Shown one piece after another: positions 11,274 to 20,649 of a stretch of 64,000 nucleotides of DNA. The position numbers and the translations under genes were made by a program. This stretch comes from Nevskia ramosa DSM 11499 (GTDB lineage: Bacteria; Pseudomonadota; Gammaproteobacteria; Nevskiales; Nevskiaceae), in assembly GCF_000420645.1 (NCBI RefSeq), contig NZ_ATVI01000005.1:852357-916356 (forward strand), written 5' to 3'. The stretch's first letter is position 1, and each line of letters opens with the position of its first letter. The notes beneath the pieces were generated by a model that saw nothing but the letters and a program-made list of their open reading frames with translations, ran no database searches and had not been told where the DNA came from.

Positions 11274-11531
11274 ATGGCCGACCTCAAAGCCGCCTTCGCC
11301 CAAGCCCAGATCGACGTCAAGACGCTGACCAAGCGCCCGAGCAACGAAGATCTGTTGACGCTCTACGCGCTGTTCAAGCAGGGATCATCGGGCGACGCCA
11401 GCGGTGATCGGCCAGGCATGCTCGACATGGTCAACCGCGCCAAGTACGACGCCTGGGCCAAGCTCAAGGGCACCAAGACGGATGCGGCGATGACGCAGTA
11501 CGTTGCCAAGGTGAAGGCGATGCTGGGCTGA
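11274..11531 (+). CDS. Acyl-CoA-binding protein
   Basis: This 85-residue soluble protein belongs to the four-helix ACBP family, which binds and buffers long-chain acyl-CoA in the cytoplasm. The family signature is clear: LYALFKQGSSGD, then KYDAWAKLKG, where the Lys, Tyr and Trp of the acyl-CoA site are kept. It is the last plus-strand gene before a convergent junction with the DUF815 ATPase. Bacterial ACBPs are patchily distributed. Confidence 0.92.
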   Translation: MADLKAAFAQAQIDVKTLTKRPSNEDLLTLYALFKQGSSGDASGDRPGMLDMVNRAKYDAWAKLKGTKTDAAMTQYVAKVKAMLG

Positions 11532-11597
11532 AGCTTCTTGTTCGGAAAGCATTTCCCCGGCGCCCTGTCGCGAACCCGCTCTTCTTCGGAGACCCGG

Positions 11598-11663
11598 CCC
11601 GGCCATCCATGGCCGGGCGCGAAACTGACAGGCTTGCCTTGAATGGCAAGCCTGTCAGTTTCG
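11598..11663. terminator. Two strong hairpins at a convergent junction
   Basis: The first hairpin has 9-base arms CCCGGCCAT / ATGGCCGGG (11598-11606 and 11609-11617). The second has perfect 19-base arms (11620-11638 and 11645-11663) around the loop TTGAAT, starting CGAAACTGACAGG. Neither has a clear U-tract. The second contains the stop codon of the minus-strand DUF815 gene, so the structure would form on both convergent transcripts. It may be a bidirectional terminator or a repeat-derived element. Confidence 0.6.
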
Positions 11664-12410
11664 CCCCGCGTAGTCCCGAGCAAACTGCTGCGCAACCCGC
11701 CCCGAGCGCGAAGCGCGATTCAGCGCCCAGCGCTGCGCCAGCACTTTCAGCTCGTCGTTCCAGCTCGTCACGCCGAGTCGCGACAGATGCAGGCGCACGG
11801 CGTCGATGTACTGAACCTGGCTGAACGGCTGGAAGCTCAGCCACAGGCCGAAGCGCTCGGACAGCGCGACCTTTTCCTCGGTCGATTCGCCGGGGTTCAG
11901 CTCATCGTTTTCCCAGCGATATTCGGCGTTGTCGGATTTCAGCTGCGGTGTCAGATGCCGGCGATTGCTGGTCGCGTAGATCAGCACGTTTTCGGCCGGT
12001 TCTTCGATGCCGCCATCGAGCGCGGCCTTCAGCGCAGTCAGCGCCGAATCATTGGAGGCGATCGAGAAATCGTCGACGTACAGGACGAAGCGCTCCGGAC
12101 GTCCCCGCAGCGGGGCAACGACATCCGGCAGATCGACCAGATCCTGCGGATGAACCTCGACCAGCCGCAGGCCGCGCGGCGCGAACTCGGTCAGCAGCGC
12201 TTTCACCAGCGAGGATTTGCCGGTGCCGCGCGAGCCGGTCAGCAGGATGTGGTTGGCAGGCTTGCCGGCAACGAACTGCTCGGTGTTCTGCACCGCCGCC
12301 GCTTTCTGGCGATCGACGCCGAGTAGATGGTCGAGCTGCACCGTCGCCGGGAAGGCGATCGGCTGCAGCGCGCCATTGCGCCAGCGCCAGGCAAGCGTTT
12401 CCGCGTTCAT
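11655..12410 (-). CDS. DUF815 family AAA-type ATPase
   Basis: This is an ATPase of the DUF815 family, whose cellular role is not established. Walker A is GSRGTGKSS (about residues 58-66), the Walker B-like segment is FVLYVDDFS, and ATSNRRHL resembles a sensor I region. The start chosen is ATG at 12410 (MNAETLAWRWRNG), giving 251 residues; the frame extends 20 codons further upstream into ilvB. It begins 13 bases after the ilvB stop, so the two are probably cotranscribed. Confidence 0.8.
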   Translation of the reverse strand: MNAETLAWRWRNGALQPIAFPATVQLDHLLGVDRQKAAAVQNTEQFVAGKPANHILLTGSRGTGKSSLVKALLTEFAPRGLRLVEVHPQDLVDLPDVVAPLRGRPERFVLYVDDFSIASNDSALTALKAALDGGIEEPAENVLIYATSNRRHLTPQLKSDNAEYRWENDELNPGESTEEKVALSERFGLWLSFQPFSQVQYIDAVRLHLSRLGVTSWNDELKVLAQRWALNRASRSGRVAQQFARDYAGRN

Positions 12411-12423
12411 CTCGGGCGCCCGC

Positions 12424-14277
12424 TCAGAACAGCTGAGTCTTGCTGACGTCGAGCACCTTCGGCGGTTCACGTGACGCGATCCAGTCGCCGGTGATCATCT
12501 CCGCGTAGCTCATGCCGGGGCCGACCATCGGATAGACGCCGGCATCGCGATCGATGACCACTTCGAGGAAGGCCGGACCAGGGAAGGCGACGAACTCGCC
12601 GACCACGCGATCGATGTCCGCCGGGTTCGACAGCTGCACGGCGTACTCGAAGCCATCGGCCTGCGCGGCTTTCACGAAATCCTTCTTGTGCAGTGTCTTG
12701 TCGCTGCCCGAGAAGCGGCTTTCGTGAAAGAGCTTCTGCCATTGGCGAACCATGCCGTCGCCGGAATTGTTCAGCACCACCACCTTGATCGGCAGGCCGT
12801 AGTTGGTGATCGTTTCCATCTCGCCGATGTTCATCCGCACCGAAGCGTCGCCGTCGATGTCGACGACGATCTTCTTCGGATTGGCGAACTGTGCGCCGAT
12901 CGCCGCCGGCAGGCCGAAGCCCATCGTGCCCATCGAACCGGAGGTGAGCCACAGGCGCGGCTGACGGAAATCGAAGTACTGCGCGGCCCACATCTGATGC
13001 TGGCCGACGCCGGTGGCGATGATCGCGTCACCTTTGGTGATGCGGTTGATCGCTTCGATGATCGCGTACGGCTGGATGGTCGCCGAGGCGCGGTCGTAGT
13101 TCATCGCGTGGACACGCTTCAGCTCGGCCACGTGGCCATGCCATTCGCGGTAGTCCGGCTTGAAGTTCTGCGCCCGGCCATGCGCCAGCACCTGGGTCAG
13201 CGCCACCTTCAGATTGCCGACGTGCGACCAGGTCACCCGCTTGACCTTGTTGATCTCGGAGGCGTCGACATCGAAGTGCAGGATCGCCTTGGCGTTGCGG
13301 GCGAACTTCGACGGCACACCGGCCACGCGATCGTCGAAGCGGGCGCCGATCGCGATCAGCAGATCGCAGTCGTCGATCGCGTAGTTCGCGTAGGCGGTGC
13401 CATGCATGCCGAGCATGTGCATCGACAGCGGATCGGTGGTGTCGTAGGCGCCGAGACCCATCAAGGTCATCACCGTCGGGATGCGGTACTCGTTGGCGAA
13501 GGCGCGCAGCTGCTCGGCCGCTTCGGCGTGGATGACGCCGCCGCCGGCATAGATCATCGGCCGCTTGGCCGCCTTGAACAGCTCGTGGAAGCGGGCGAGG
13601 GAAGCGTCGTCGATGCGCGCTTCATCGGTCACGCGCAGGCGGGCGCGATAGCCCGGCACCGGCAGGCGGCCAAGCACGTCGCGACGGCCGGTGAACACGC
13701 CCTTCCAGTTCTGCACGTCTTTCGGCACGTCGACGACCACCGGGCCGGGACGACCGGTGCGGGCGATCTCGAACGCGGTGCGCACGGTGGCTTCGAGCTT
13801 GCTCGGATCGGTGACCAGGAACACGTGCTTGGCGCAGGCGGCCATGATGTTGCTGATCGGCGCTTCCTGGAACGCGTCGGTGCCCATCGCCGAAGTCGGC
13901 ACCTGGCCGCAGATGACCACGATCGGTGTGGAGTCGGCCATCGAATCGCGCACCGGAGTCACGGTGTTGGTGGCACCCGGGCCGGACGTCACCAGCGCCA
14001 CGCCGACCCGGCCCGAGGACCGTGCATAGCCGGCAGCCATGAAGCCGGCGCCCTGCTCGTTGGCCGGCACGATCAGCGGCATCGGGTCTTCGCCCTTGGC
14101 GCTCGGATTGGCGGCATTGAAACGGAAGATCGCATCGTAGGTTGGCAGAATCGCGCCACCCGAATAGCCGAAGACGACATCGACACCCTCATCGGCCAGG
14201 ACCTGGACGATGATGTCGGCGCCGCTCATCGTCTGGCCGGCGAGGGGGTGCGTGTCGTGCTGCAGCGGTGCGTTCAT
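12424..14277 (-). CDS. ilvB: Acetolactate synthase large subunit
   Basis: This thiamine-diphosphate and FAD enzyme makes acetolactate or acetohydroxybutyrate, the first common step to valine, leucine and isoleucine. The 617 residues contain VFGYSGGAILP with the following catalytic region, SGPGATNTVTPVRDSM, and the ThDP-binding GDASVRMNIGEMETI. It faces away from the gene for its own small subunit, whereas these genes usually form one operon. It could equally be named ilvI. Confidence 0.95.
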   Translation of the reverse strand: MNAPLQHDTHPLAGQTMSGADIIVQVLADEGVDVVFGYSGGAILPTYDAIFRFNAANPSAKGEDPMPLIVPANEQGAGFMAAGYARSSGRVGVALVTSGPGATNTVTPVRDSMADSTPIVVICGQVPTSAMGTDAFQEAPISNIMAACAKHVFLVTDPSKLEATVRTAFEIARTGRPGPVVVDVPKDVQNWKGVFTGRRDVLGRLPVPGYRARLRVTDEARIDDASLARFHELFKAAKRPMIYAGGGVIHAEAAEQLRAFANEYRIPTVMTLMGLGAYDTTDPLSMHMLGMHGTAYANYAIDDCDLLIAIGARFDDRVAGVPSKFARNAKAILHFDVDASEINKVKRVTWSHVGNLKVALTQVLAHGRAQNFKPDYREWHGHVAELKRVHAMNYDRASATIQPYAIIEAINRITKGDAIIATGVGQHQMWAAQYFDFRQPRLWLTSGSMGTMGFGLPAAIGAQFANPKKIVVDIDGDASVRMNIGEMETITNYGLPIKVVVLNNSGDGMVRQWQKLFHESRFSGSDKTLHKKDFVKAAQADGFEYAVQLSNPADIDRVVGEFVAFPGPAFLEVVIDRDAGVYPMVGPGMSYAEMITGDWIASREPPKVLDVSKTQLF

Positions 14278-14351
14278 CGGATCGAATGCTCGTTGGGTCG
14301 CGGGTAGTGCGCGGGAGAAGTTGCGCGTTAACGGTGCGTTTGACGCTCTGC

Positions 14352-14372
14352 AGCGCCAAAAGGGGCGCTTTT
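14352..14372 (+). promoter_or_regulatory. Terminator-like hairpin upstream of ilvN (possible attenuator)
   Basis: AGCGCC, a 6-base AAAAGG loop and GGCGCT are followed by TTTTA, so on the plus strand this is a short intrinsic-terminator-like hairpin about 75 bases before ilvN. Attenuation of ilv genes is well known, but I found no convincing branched-chain-rich leader peptide before it, so the role is uncertain. Confidence 0.35.
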
Positions 14373-14405
14373 ATAGCATGTCCGCACTGTTTCCGGCCCG
14401 TTCCC

Positions 14406-14419
14406 GTCTTGCGCAAGAC
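14406..14419. promoter_or_regulatory. Perfect 14-base palindrome between divergent ilvB and ilvN
   Basis: GTCTTGCGCAAGAC is a perfect dyad within the 169-base gap between the divergent acetolactate synthase subunit genes. Its position, 28 bases before the ilvN start, would suit an operator that acts on ilvN or on both directions. No cognate regulator can be named. Confidence 0.4.
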
Positions 14420-14446
14420 GCAATGTGCGGCTACCGTGCGCGCCCT

Positions 14447-14959
14447 ATGCGTCAAGATCAAAGACATATCGTTTCCATCCTGCTTCAGAACGAAGCAGGC
14501 GCGCTGGCGCGTGTCGCCGGCATGTTCTCGGCCCGCGGCTACAACATCGAGTCGCTATCGGTCGCGCCGACTCACGATCCCAGCCTGTCCCGGCTGACGC
14601 TCGTGACCTACGGCAGCGAATCGGTCGTCGAACAGATCATCAAGCAGTCGCGCAAGCTGATCGAAATCGTCGAGATCATCGATCTCGCCGGCCGCGATCA
14701 CATCGAAGCCGAACTGTTGATGCTCAAGGTCCGGGTCGATGCGCTCAACCTGCAGCCGGTCGTCGACTGCGTGGTCCGCCACCACGGCCAGATTCTCGAC
14801 GAGACCGAAGCCACCCGCACCGTGCAGCTGACCGGCACCGGCGCCGAGGTCAACGACTTTGTCGCCGAAATCTCCGGCCTGGCCCGCGTGCTCGAACTGG
14901 CGCGCAGCGGCACCGCGGCCCTGGCACGCGGTACCACCGTGCTCGCTGCGCCGGTCTGA
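14447..14959 (+). CDS. ilvN: Acetolactate synthase small (regulatory) subunit
   Basis: This ACT-domain subunit activates the large subunit and confers feedback inhibition by valine. The 170-residue length is of the IlvH type. The ACT domain begins RHIVSILLQNEAGALARVAGMF and continues with GYNIESLSVAPTHD. I chose ATG at 14447 (MRQDQRHIV) by family alignment; no clear ribosome binding site precedes it, and an in-frame ATG at 14379 is an alternative. ilvC follows after 90 bases on the same strand. Confidence 0.94.
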   Translation: MRQDQRHIVSILLQNEAGALARVAGMFSARGYNIESLSVAPTHDPSLSRLTLVTYGSESVVEQIIKQSRKLIEIVEIIDLAGRDHIEAELLMLKVRVDALNLQPVVDCVVRHHGQILDETEATRTVQLTGTGAEVNDFVAEISGLARVLELARSGTAALARGTTVLAAPV

Positions 14960-16072
<1,113 letters not shown>

Positions 16073-16190
16073 AGACGCGAGTCACCCGGCGAGGGACCCA
16101 CGCGTGCTGTCGGCATGGGATCGACGGCAAGACGAGTCGGCTTGTTGACCTTCTGCCGTGTGATTCAAGACTGAAGTCTGTTTGTGAACG

Positions 16191-16220
16191 ATCAGGGCGC
16201 TTCGGCGCCCTGATTCGTTT
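16191..16220 (+). terminator. Intrinsic terminator after ilvC
   Basis: Ten-base perfect arms ATCAGGGCGC and GCGCCCTGAT enclose a TTCG tetraloop and are followed by TCGTTT. It lies about 120 bases after the ilvC stop, so it should separate ilvC from the TPR gene at 16293. Confidence 0.75.
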
Positions 16221-16292
16221 CCGTCGGCGGAAGACATAAGGCGGGTTATCCTTCGGCCGACGTTCTGCCATGACACGGTTTCCGGGAGTTCT

Positions 16293-18329
16293 GTGAGTCG
16301 CCCCTCGTTGCTCCTCGAACTGCAGCGCCGCAACGTCCATCGCGCGGCGCTGTTCTATGCCGGCGCCGCCTGGCTGCTGGTGCAGATCGCCACGCAGGTG
16401 TTTCCTTTCTTCGATATCCCGAACGAGACCGTTCGGATCGTCGTCATCGCCGTGGTGATCGGCTTTCCGTTCGCGATGCTGTTCTCGTGGTTCTACGAAT
16501 GGACGCCGCAGGGCATCAAGCTGGAAAGCGAGATCGATCGCAGCGAATCGGTGACCCGGCAGACCGGCAAGACGATGGATCGCTGGATCATCGCGGTGCT
16601 GGCGCTGGCCGTGGTGTTGCTGCTGACGGATCGCCTGGCGCTGCGCAAGCCCGCCGCCGCATCTGCCGACAAATCGATTGCCGTGCTGCCGTTCGAGAAC
16701 CTGTCGGCGGATGCCGAAAACGCCTACTTCGCCACCGGCATCCAGGACGAGATCCTGACCCGGCTGGCCAAGGTCGGCGCGCTGCACGTGACCTCGCGGA
16801 CCTCGACCGCCGAATACAGCGGCCATCCGGGCAATCTCAAGGAGATCGCTGCCCGGCTCGGCGTCGCCCACATCCTCGAAGGCAGTGTCCAGAAGGTCGG
16901 CAACAAGGTCCGGATCAATGTGCAGTTGATCCGCGCGGCCGACGACACCCATCTGTGGGGCGAGATCTACGATCGCGGCACCGATGACATTCTCGGCGTG
17001 CAGGGCGAGGTGGCCACGGCCATCGCGCAGACGCTGGACGCGCGGCTCAGCGGTGAAGAGCGGCAGCAGCTGGCGCGCAAGCCGACGCTCAATCCTGCTG
17101 CCTATGACGCCTATCTGCGCGGCCTCGAAGGCCACAAGGCGGCGTTCTCGCCGGTGCTGCTGCGCGCGGCCTCGGAGAATTTCGCCGAAGCGGTGCGCCT
17201 GGATCCCGGCTTCGCACAGGCCTGGGCCTACAAGTCGATCGTCGATGGCCTGATCCACTTCAACAGGCTGGATCTCGACAGCGGGCGGCTCGAAGCGTCG
17301 CGCAGTGAGGCTGCCAAGGCGATGGAGCTGGCACCGGAGGCCGCCGAAAGCTGGCTGGCGCGCGGCTATCTGCTCTATCGCACGCTCGATTTCGACGGCG
17401 CGCGCACAGCGTTTGCTGAAGCGGGCCAGCGCCTGCCGAACAGCGCCGAAGTGTTCGGCGCGCGCGGGCTCGTGGAGCGTCGCGCCGGCCACTACGAGCG
17501 GTCGATCGAATTGCTGCAGCAGGCAATCGCGCTCGATCCCGGCAACATCTCCTTCGTGTCGATGCTCGTCCAATCGTTGTCCATTCTCGGCCGCACGGCG
17601 GCCTCCCGAATCTGGCTCGACCGTGGACTCGCGCTGAATCCGGGCAATGCTGTCCTGATCTCCCAGAAGGCCGGTAGCTATCTGGACGAGGGCGACATCG
17701 AGTCGGCAGGTCGCCTGCTCGATTCGCAGCCGCTCGACATCGAAAGCGGTTGGATGATGAGCGTCAAGCTGTCGCTGGCGACCGTTCGCCGTGATTTCTC
17801 CACCGTCATCGCGGGCTACCGGGCGGCGCTGGCGGCACCGGATTTCGAACTGGACGGCGGCACCCTGGATTACTACCCCTTGCTCGGCTGGTCCCAGCGC
17901 TGGCAGGGGGATGAGAAGGCGGCGACGGCCACCTTCAAGGAAGGCCTTGCCCGGATTGCCGACCTGCGCGAGCGCCTGGGTGGCGACAGTATTCTGCAGG
18001 CCAGTCTGGCGATGATCGAAGCCGGCCTCGGTGATTCCGAAGCGGCGCGACGCGACGCCCGGCTGGCGGTCGAGTCTGCTGGCAACGACCAGATCGCGAG
18101 CTTCGCGACGCGCGACGCGCAGACGAGCATCCTGGCACTGGCGGGCTTGCGTGACGAAGCACTCGACGCTCTGGGCGCGCTGGCCGACGATCCCACGGCG
18201 CAGAATCTGGCCGACCTGCGGCTGTCGCCGATCTGGGATGGCTATCGCGATGATCCACGCTTCAAGCAGGCGCTCGCGAAGGCCGAGGCAAAGATCGCCC
18301 GGCAGAATCAGGCCACCGTTGCGCCCTGA
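16293..18329 (+). CDS. Membrane-anchored TolB-like/TPR protein (orphan copy)
   Basis: The 678-residue protein has three predicted membrane helices (about 18-38, 47-69 and 97-113), then a TolB N-terminal-like domain (COG5616 type, about 127-265, starting KSIAVLPFENLS and containing HILEGSVQK), then TPR-like helical repeats to the end, closing with SPIWDGYRDDPRF. The Arg-rich N-terminus and the charged loop between helices 2 and 3 place the C-terminal part in the periplasm. It is a paralogue of the seven-gene array at 37957-51243 and is most like the copy at 47162. The start is GTG after CGGGAG. The function is unknown. Confidence 0.88.
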   Translation: MSRPSLLLELQRRNVHRAALFYAGAAWLLVQIATQVFPFFDIPNETVRIVVIAVVIGFPFAMLFSWFYEWTPQGIKLESEIDRSESVTRQTGKTMDRWIIAVLALAVVLLLTDRLALRKPAAASADKSIAVLPFENLSADAENAYFATGIQDEILTRLAKVGALHVTSRTSTAEYSGHPGNLKEIAARLGVAHILEGSVQKVGNKVRINVQLIRAADDTHLWGEIYDRGTDDILGVQGEVATAIAQTLDARLSGEERQQLARKPTLNPAAYDAYLRGLEGHKAAFSPVLLRAASENFAEAVRLDPGFAQAWAYKSIVDGLIHFNRLDLDSGRLEASRSEAAKAMELAPEAAESWLARGYLLYRTLDFDGARTAFAEAGQRLPNSAEVFGARGLVERRAGHYERSIELLQQAIALDPGNISFVSMLVQSLSILGRTAASRIWLDRGLALNPGNAVLISQKAGSYLDEGDIESAGRLLDSQPLDIESGWMMSVKLSLATVRRDFSTVIAGYRAALAAPDFELDGGTLDYYPLLGWSQRWQGDEKAATATFKEGLARIADLRERLGGDSILQASLAMIEAGLGDSEAARRDARLAVESAGNDQIASFATRDAQTSILALAGLRDEALDALGALADDPTAQNLADLRLSPIWDGYRDDPRFKQALAKAEAKIARQNQATVAP

Positions 18330-18347
18330 CGCGACCGCGACAGCGGC

Positions 18348-19052
18348 TTACGCCACGCTGCGTAGATCGTTGAGCTGCACTCGCACGTAATCCATGTGCC
18401 GGCCGGCAGCACGGCCGGCTGCTGCGGAGTCGCGGGACAGGATCGCGTCGATCAGCGCCTGATGCTGCGCACGCAGTTGCCGTGACGGTTCCGTGTCCGG
18501 CTGCATGCCGGCAATGCTGAGCTGGACGTGGTCGTGCAGCAGGTTCAGCAGCGAGCCCATCAGGTAGGAGAACACCGGGTTGTGGGCGGCATCGGCGATC
18601 GCCCGGTGATAGGCCACGTCGGCCTCGATCTGCACGCGCCGGTCACTGGCACCGTAAGCGGCATCGACATCGCGCGCCACCTGCTGCAAGCGCCGGCGAT
18701 CCGCGGCGGTGTGTCGCGTCGCCGCCAGTTCGGCGGTGCGGCATTCCATCATCGTGCGGAACTCGATCAGGCTTTCCTGCAGCCGCGGATGGCGATCGAC
18801 CATGTCGGACCAGATCTCGGCGGTGCGCCGATCGGTGTCGTCGTTGATGAAAGTGCCGGCGCCTTGCCGGCGGCTCAGCAGACCGCGCGCCACCAGCTTG
18901 CCAATCGCTTCCCGCACCGTGCCGCGCGATACCCGATAGCGCTCGGCCAGTGCCCGTTCGGGCGGCAGCCGGTCTTCGAATTCGCGCGCCACGATCGCCC
19001 GCTCGATCGCTTCCGCGACGGCGTCGCCACGCTGCAACAAGGGTTCGCTCAT
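18348..19052 (-). CDS. lldR: FadR/GntR-family regulator, probably of the lactate genes
   Basis: This transcription factor has an N-terminal winged helix (PPERALAERYRVSRGTVREAIGKL, in two parts, about residues 29-52) and a C-terminal FCD helical ligand-binding domain (ECRTAEL, then ADVAYHRAIADAAHNP with the metal-binding Asp and His). It is divergent from the lactate oxidation genes, and a perfect FadR-type palindrome sits 16 bases before its start. By context it is an LldR-like repressor relieved by lactate; the effector is inferred. Confidence 0.85.
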   Translation of the reverse strand: MSEPLLQRGDAVAEAIERAIVAREFEDRLPPERALAERYRVSRGTVREAIGKLVARGLLSRRQGAGTFINDDTDRRTAEIWSDMVDRHPRLQESLIEFRTMMECRTAELAATRHTAADRRRLQQVARDVDAAYGASDRRVQIEADVAYHRAIADAAHNPVFSYLMGSLLNLLHDHVQLSIAGMQPDTEPSRQLRAQHQALIDAILSRDSAAAGRAAGRHMDYVRVQLNDLRSVA

Positions 19053-19067
19053 GACAGTGATTTCCGA

Positions 19068-19082
19068 ATTGGTCCGACCAAT
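19068..19082. promoter_or_regulatory. FadR/PdhR-type operator between lldR and lldE
   Basis: ATTGGTCCGACCAAT is a perfect 6-3-6 palindrome and matches the TTGGTNNNACCAA pattern known for FadR-family regulators such as PdhR and LldR. It lies 16 bases from the lldR start and 90 bases before the lldE start, so one site could control both directions. Confidence 0.7.
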
Positions 19083-19171
19083 ATCACAGCCGGCCTACCG
19101 ATGACCAGACTCGGCTCCACGACAACATGAATGCGCTGGGCGAAAGCCGAAAAGCGCTCCAGGAGGAGGCC

Positions 19172-19966
19172 ATGTCCCCAATACCCGCATCCCCACGAGA
19201 ATCCGTAGCCCGCGACGGCAAACGGAACGTCTATTTCTTCGCCACCTGCGTCATCGACATGTTCGCGCCGGAAGCCGGTTTCGATGCCATCGACGTGCTC
19301 GAACGCAGTGGCGTCGACGTGCACTTTCCGGTCCGGCAGACCTGCTGCGGCCAGCCGGCCTACACCACCGGCTTCCCCGAGGAAGCGGCCAAGGTCGCCG
19401 CCGCGCAGCTCGATCTGTTTCCGGAGCCCTGGCCGATCGTCGTGCCCTCCGGTTCCTGCGGCGGCATGCTCAAGCATCACTGGCCGAAGTTGTTCGCGAA
19501 TGATCCCGTGAAGCTGTCGAAAGCCGAAGCGATCTCGGCGCGGACTATCGAATTCACCGATTACCTGCTGAACGTCGCCGATCTGAAACTGGACAGCGCC
19601 AGCCGCCGGCCGCTGCGGGTGGCCTTGCACACGGCCTGCAGCGCGCGCCGCGAGATGGGTACGTTGGAATGCGGCCGCGAACTGCTGAGCCGCCTGCCCG
19701 GCGTGGAACTGGTGGAGCACGCCCATGAATCCGAGTGCTGCGGCTTCGGCGGCACCTTCTCGGTCAAGCATCCGGAAATCTCCGCCGCGATGACTTCCGA
19801 CAAGCTCGACGCCATCCGCGCCACCGATTGCGACGCGATGGTCAGCGCCGACTGCGGCTGCCTGCTGAGCCTCAACCTGATGCTCAAGAAGCGCCGTGAT
19901 CTGATGCGCGGCCAGCACATCGCCAGCCTGATCCGCGAACGCCTCGATGGCGGGGAAGCTCGGTGA
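19172..19966 (+). CDS. lldE: L-lactate utilization protein LldE/LutA (CCG-domain subunit)
   Basis: This is one of three subunits of the flavin-independent, iron-sulfur lactate oxidising complex that makes pyruvate. It carries two cysteine-rich CCG-type motifs, RQTCCGQPAY and ESECCGFGGTF, plus GSCGGM, typical of heterodisulfide-reductase-like subunits. The frame opens at 19127, but ATG at 19172 is preferred because AGGAGGAGG lies directly before it; this gives 264 residues. It overlaps the next gene by 4 bases. Confidence 0.92.
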   Translation: MSPIPASPRESVARDGKRNVYFFATCVIDMFAPEAGFDAIDVLERSGVDVHFPVRQTCCGQPAYTTGFPEEAAKVAAAQLDLFPEPWPIVVPSGSCGGMLKHHWPKLFANDPVKLSKAEAISARTIEFTDYLLNVADLKLDSASRRPLRVALHTACSARREMGTLECGRELLSRLPGVELVEHAHESECCGFGGTFSVKHPEISAAMTSDKLDAIRATDCDAMVSADCGCLLSLNLMLKKRRDLMRGQHIASLIRERLDGGEAR

Positions 19967-20649
19967 GCGCGTCCGCCGAGTCGCTGCGCGCGCGCAGCGC
20001 GATCTTCGAACGCCTGCGCGCCGCCACGCGCGATCCGCAGAGCGCGCCGCTGGATGTCTCTGCTGCGCTGTTGCCACTGCTTGCCGACCCGTCGGGAGAA
20101 ACGCGCACCCAGCGCTTCATCCGTCACGCGCGAAGCTGGCGTGCCGAAGTCATCGAAACCACTCAGGCCGGATGGCCGGAAGCTCTGCAGGCGCTGCTGC
20201 TTGCGCGTGCGCCGCGCCAGTTGTTTGCCGGTCCGGGCAGCGAGATCGCCGACACGCTTCAAGCCTGCGTGCCGCCCCAGCAACTGCGCTGGTTCGATCG
20301 CGAGATTTCGGCACTCAAGCCTGAACTGTTCACAGCGGACGCCGGCATCACCACCACGCTTGGTGGCATTGCTGCCAGCGGCAGTCTGCTGGTGATGCCG
20401 AGCATTGCGGAGCCGCGCACGCTGTCGCTGGTGCCGCCACTGCACATCGCGCTGCTGCGGACGAGCCAGCTGCAGGATTCGCTGCTATCGGCGATGCGGC
20501 ACTACGGCTGGGCGAGTGCGATGCCGAGCAATCTGCTGACCATCACCGGCCCGTCGAAGACCGCCGACATCCAGCGCATGCTGGTCTACGGCGCTCATGG
20601 GCCGCGCGAACTGGTGATCCTGCTGGTGCAGGACGGAGTCCGCTCATGA
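19963..20649 (+). CDS. lldG: Lactate utilization protein LldG/LutC
   Basis: This 228-residue protein is the LutC/YkgG-family subunit of the lactate oxidation complex. The family region TADAGITTTLGGIAASGSLL is split across about residues 125-147, and TGPSKTADIQRMLVYGAHGP near the C-terminus is the conserved end. It starts with GTG at 19963 overlapping lldE and ends in a 4-base overlap with lldF. The order E-G-F differs from the commoner E-F-G (lutA-B-C). Confidence 0.9.
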   Translation: MSASAESLRARSAIFERLRAATRDPQSAPLDVSAALLPLLADPSGETRTQRFIRHARSWRAEVIETTQAGWPEALQALLLARAPRQLFAGPGSEIADTLQACVPPQQLRWFDREISALKPELFTADAGITTTLGGIAASGSLLVMPSIAEPRTLSLVPPLHIALLRTSQLQDSLLSAMRHYGWASAMPSNLLTITGPSKTADIQRMLVYGAHGPRELVILLVQDGVRS

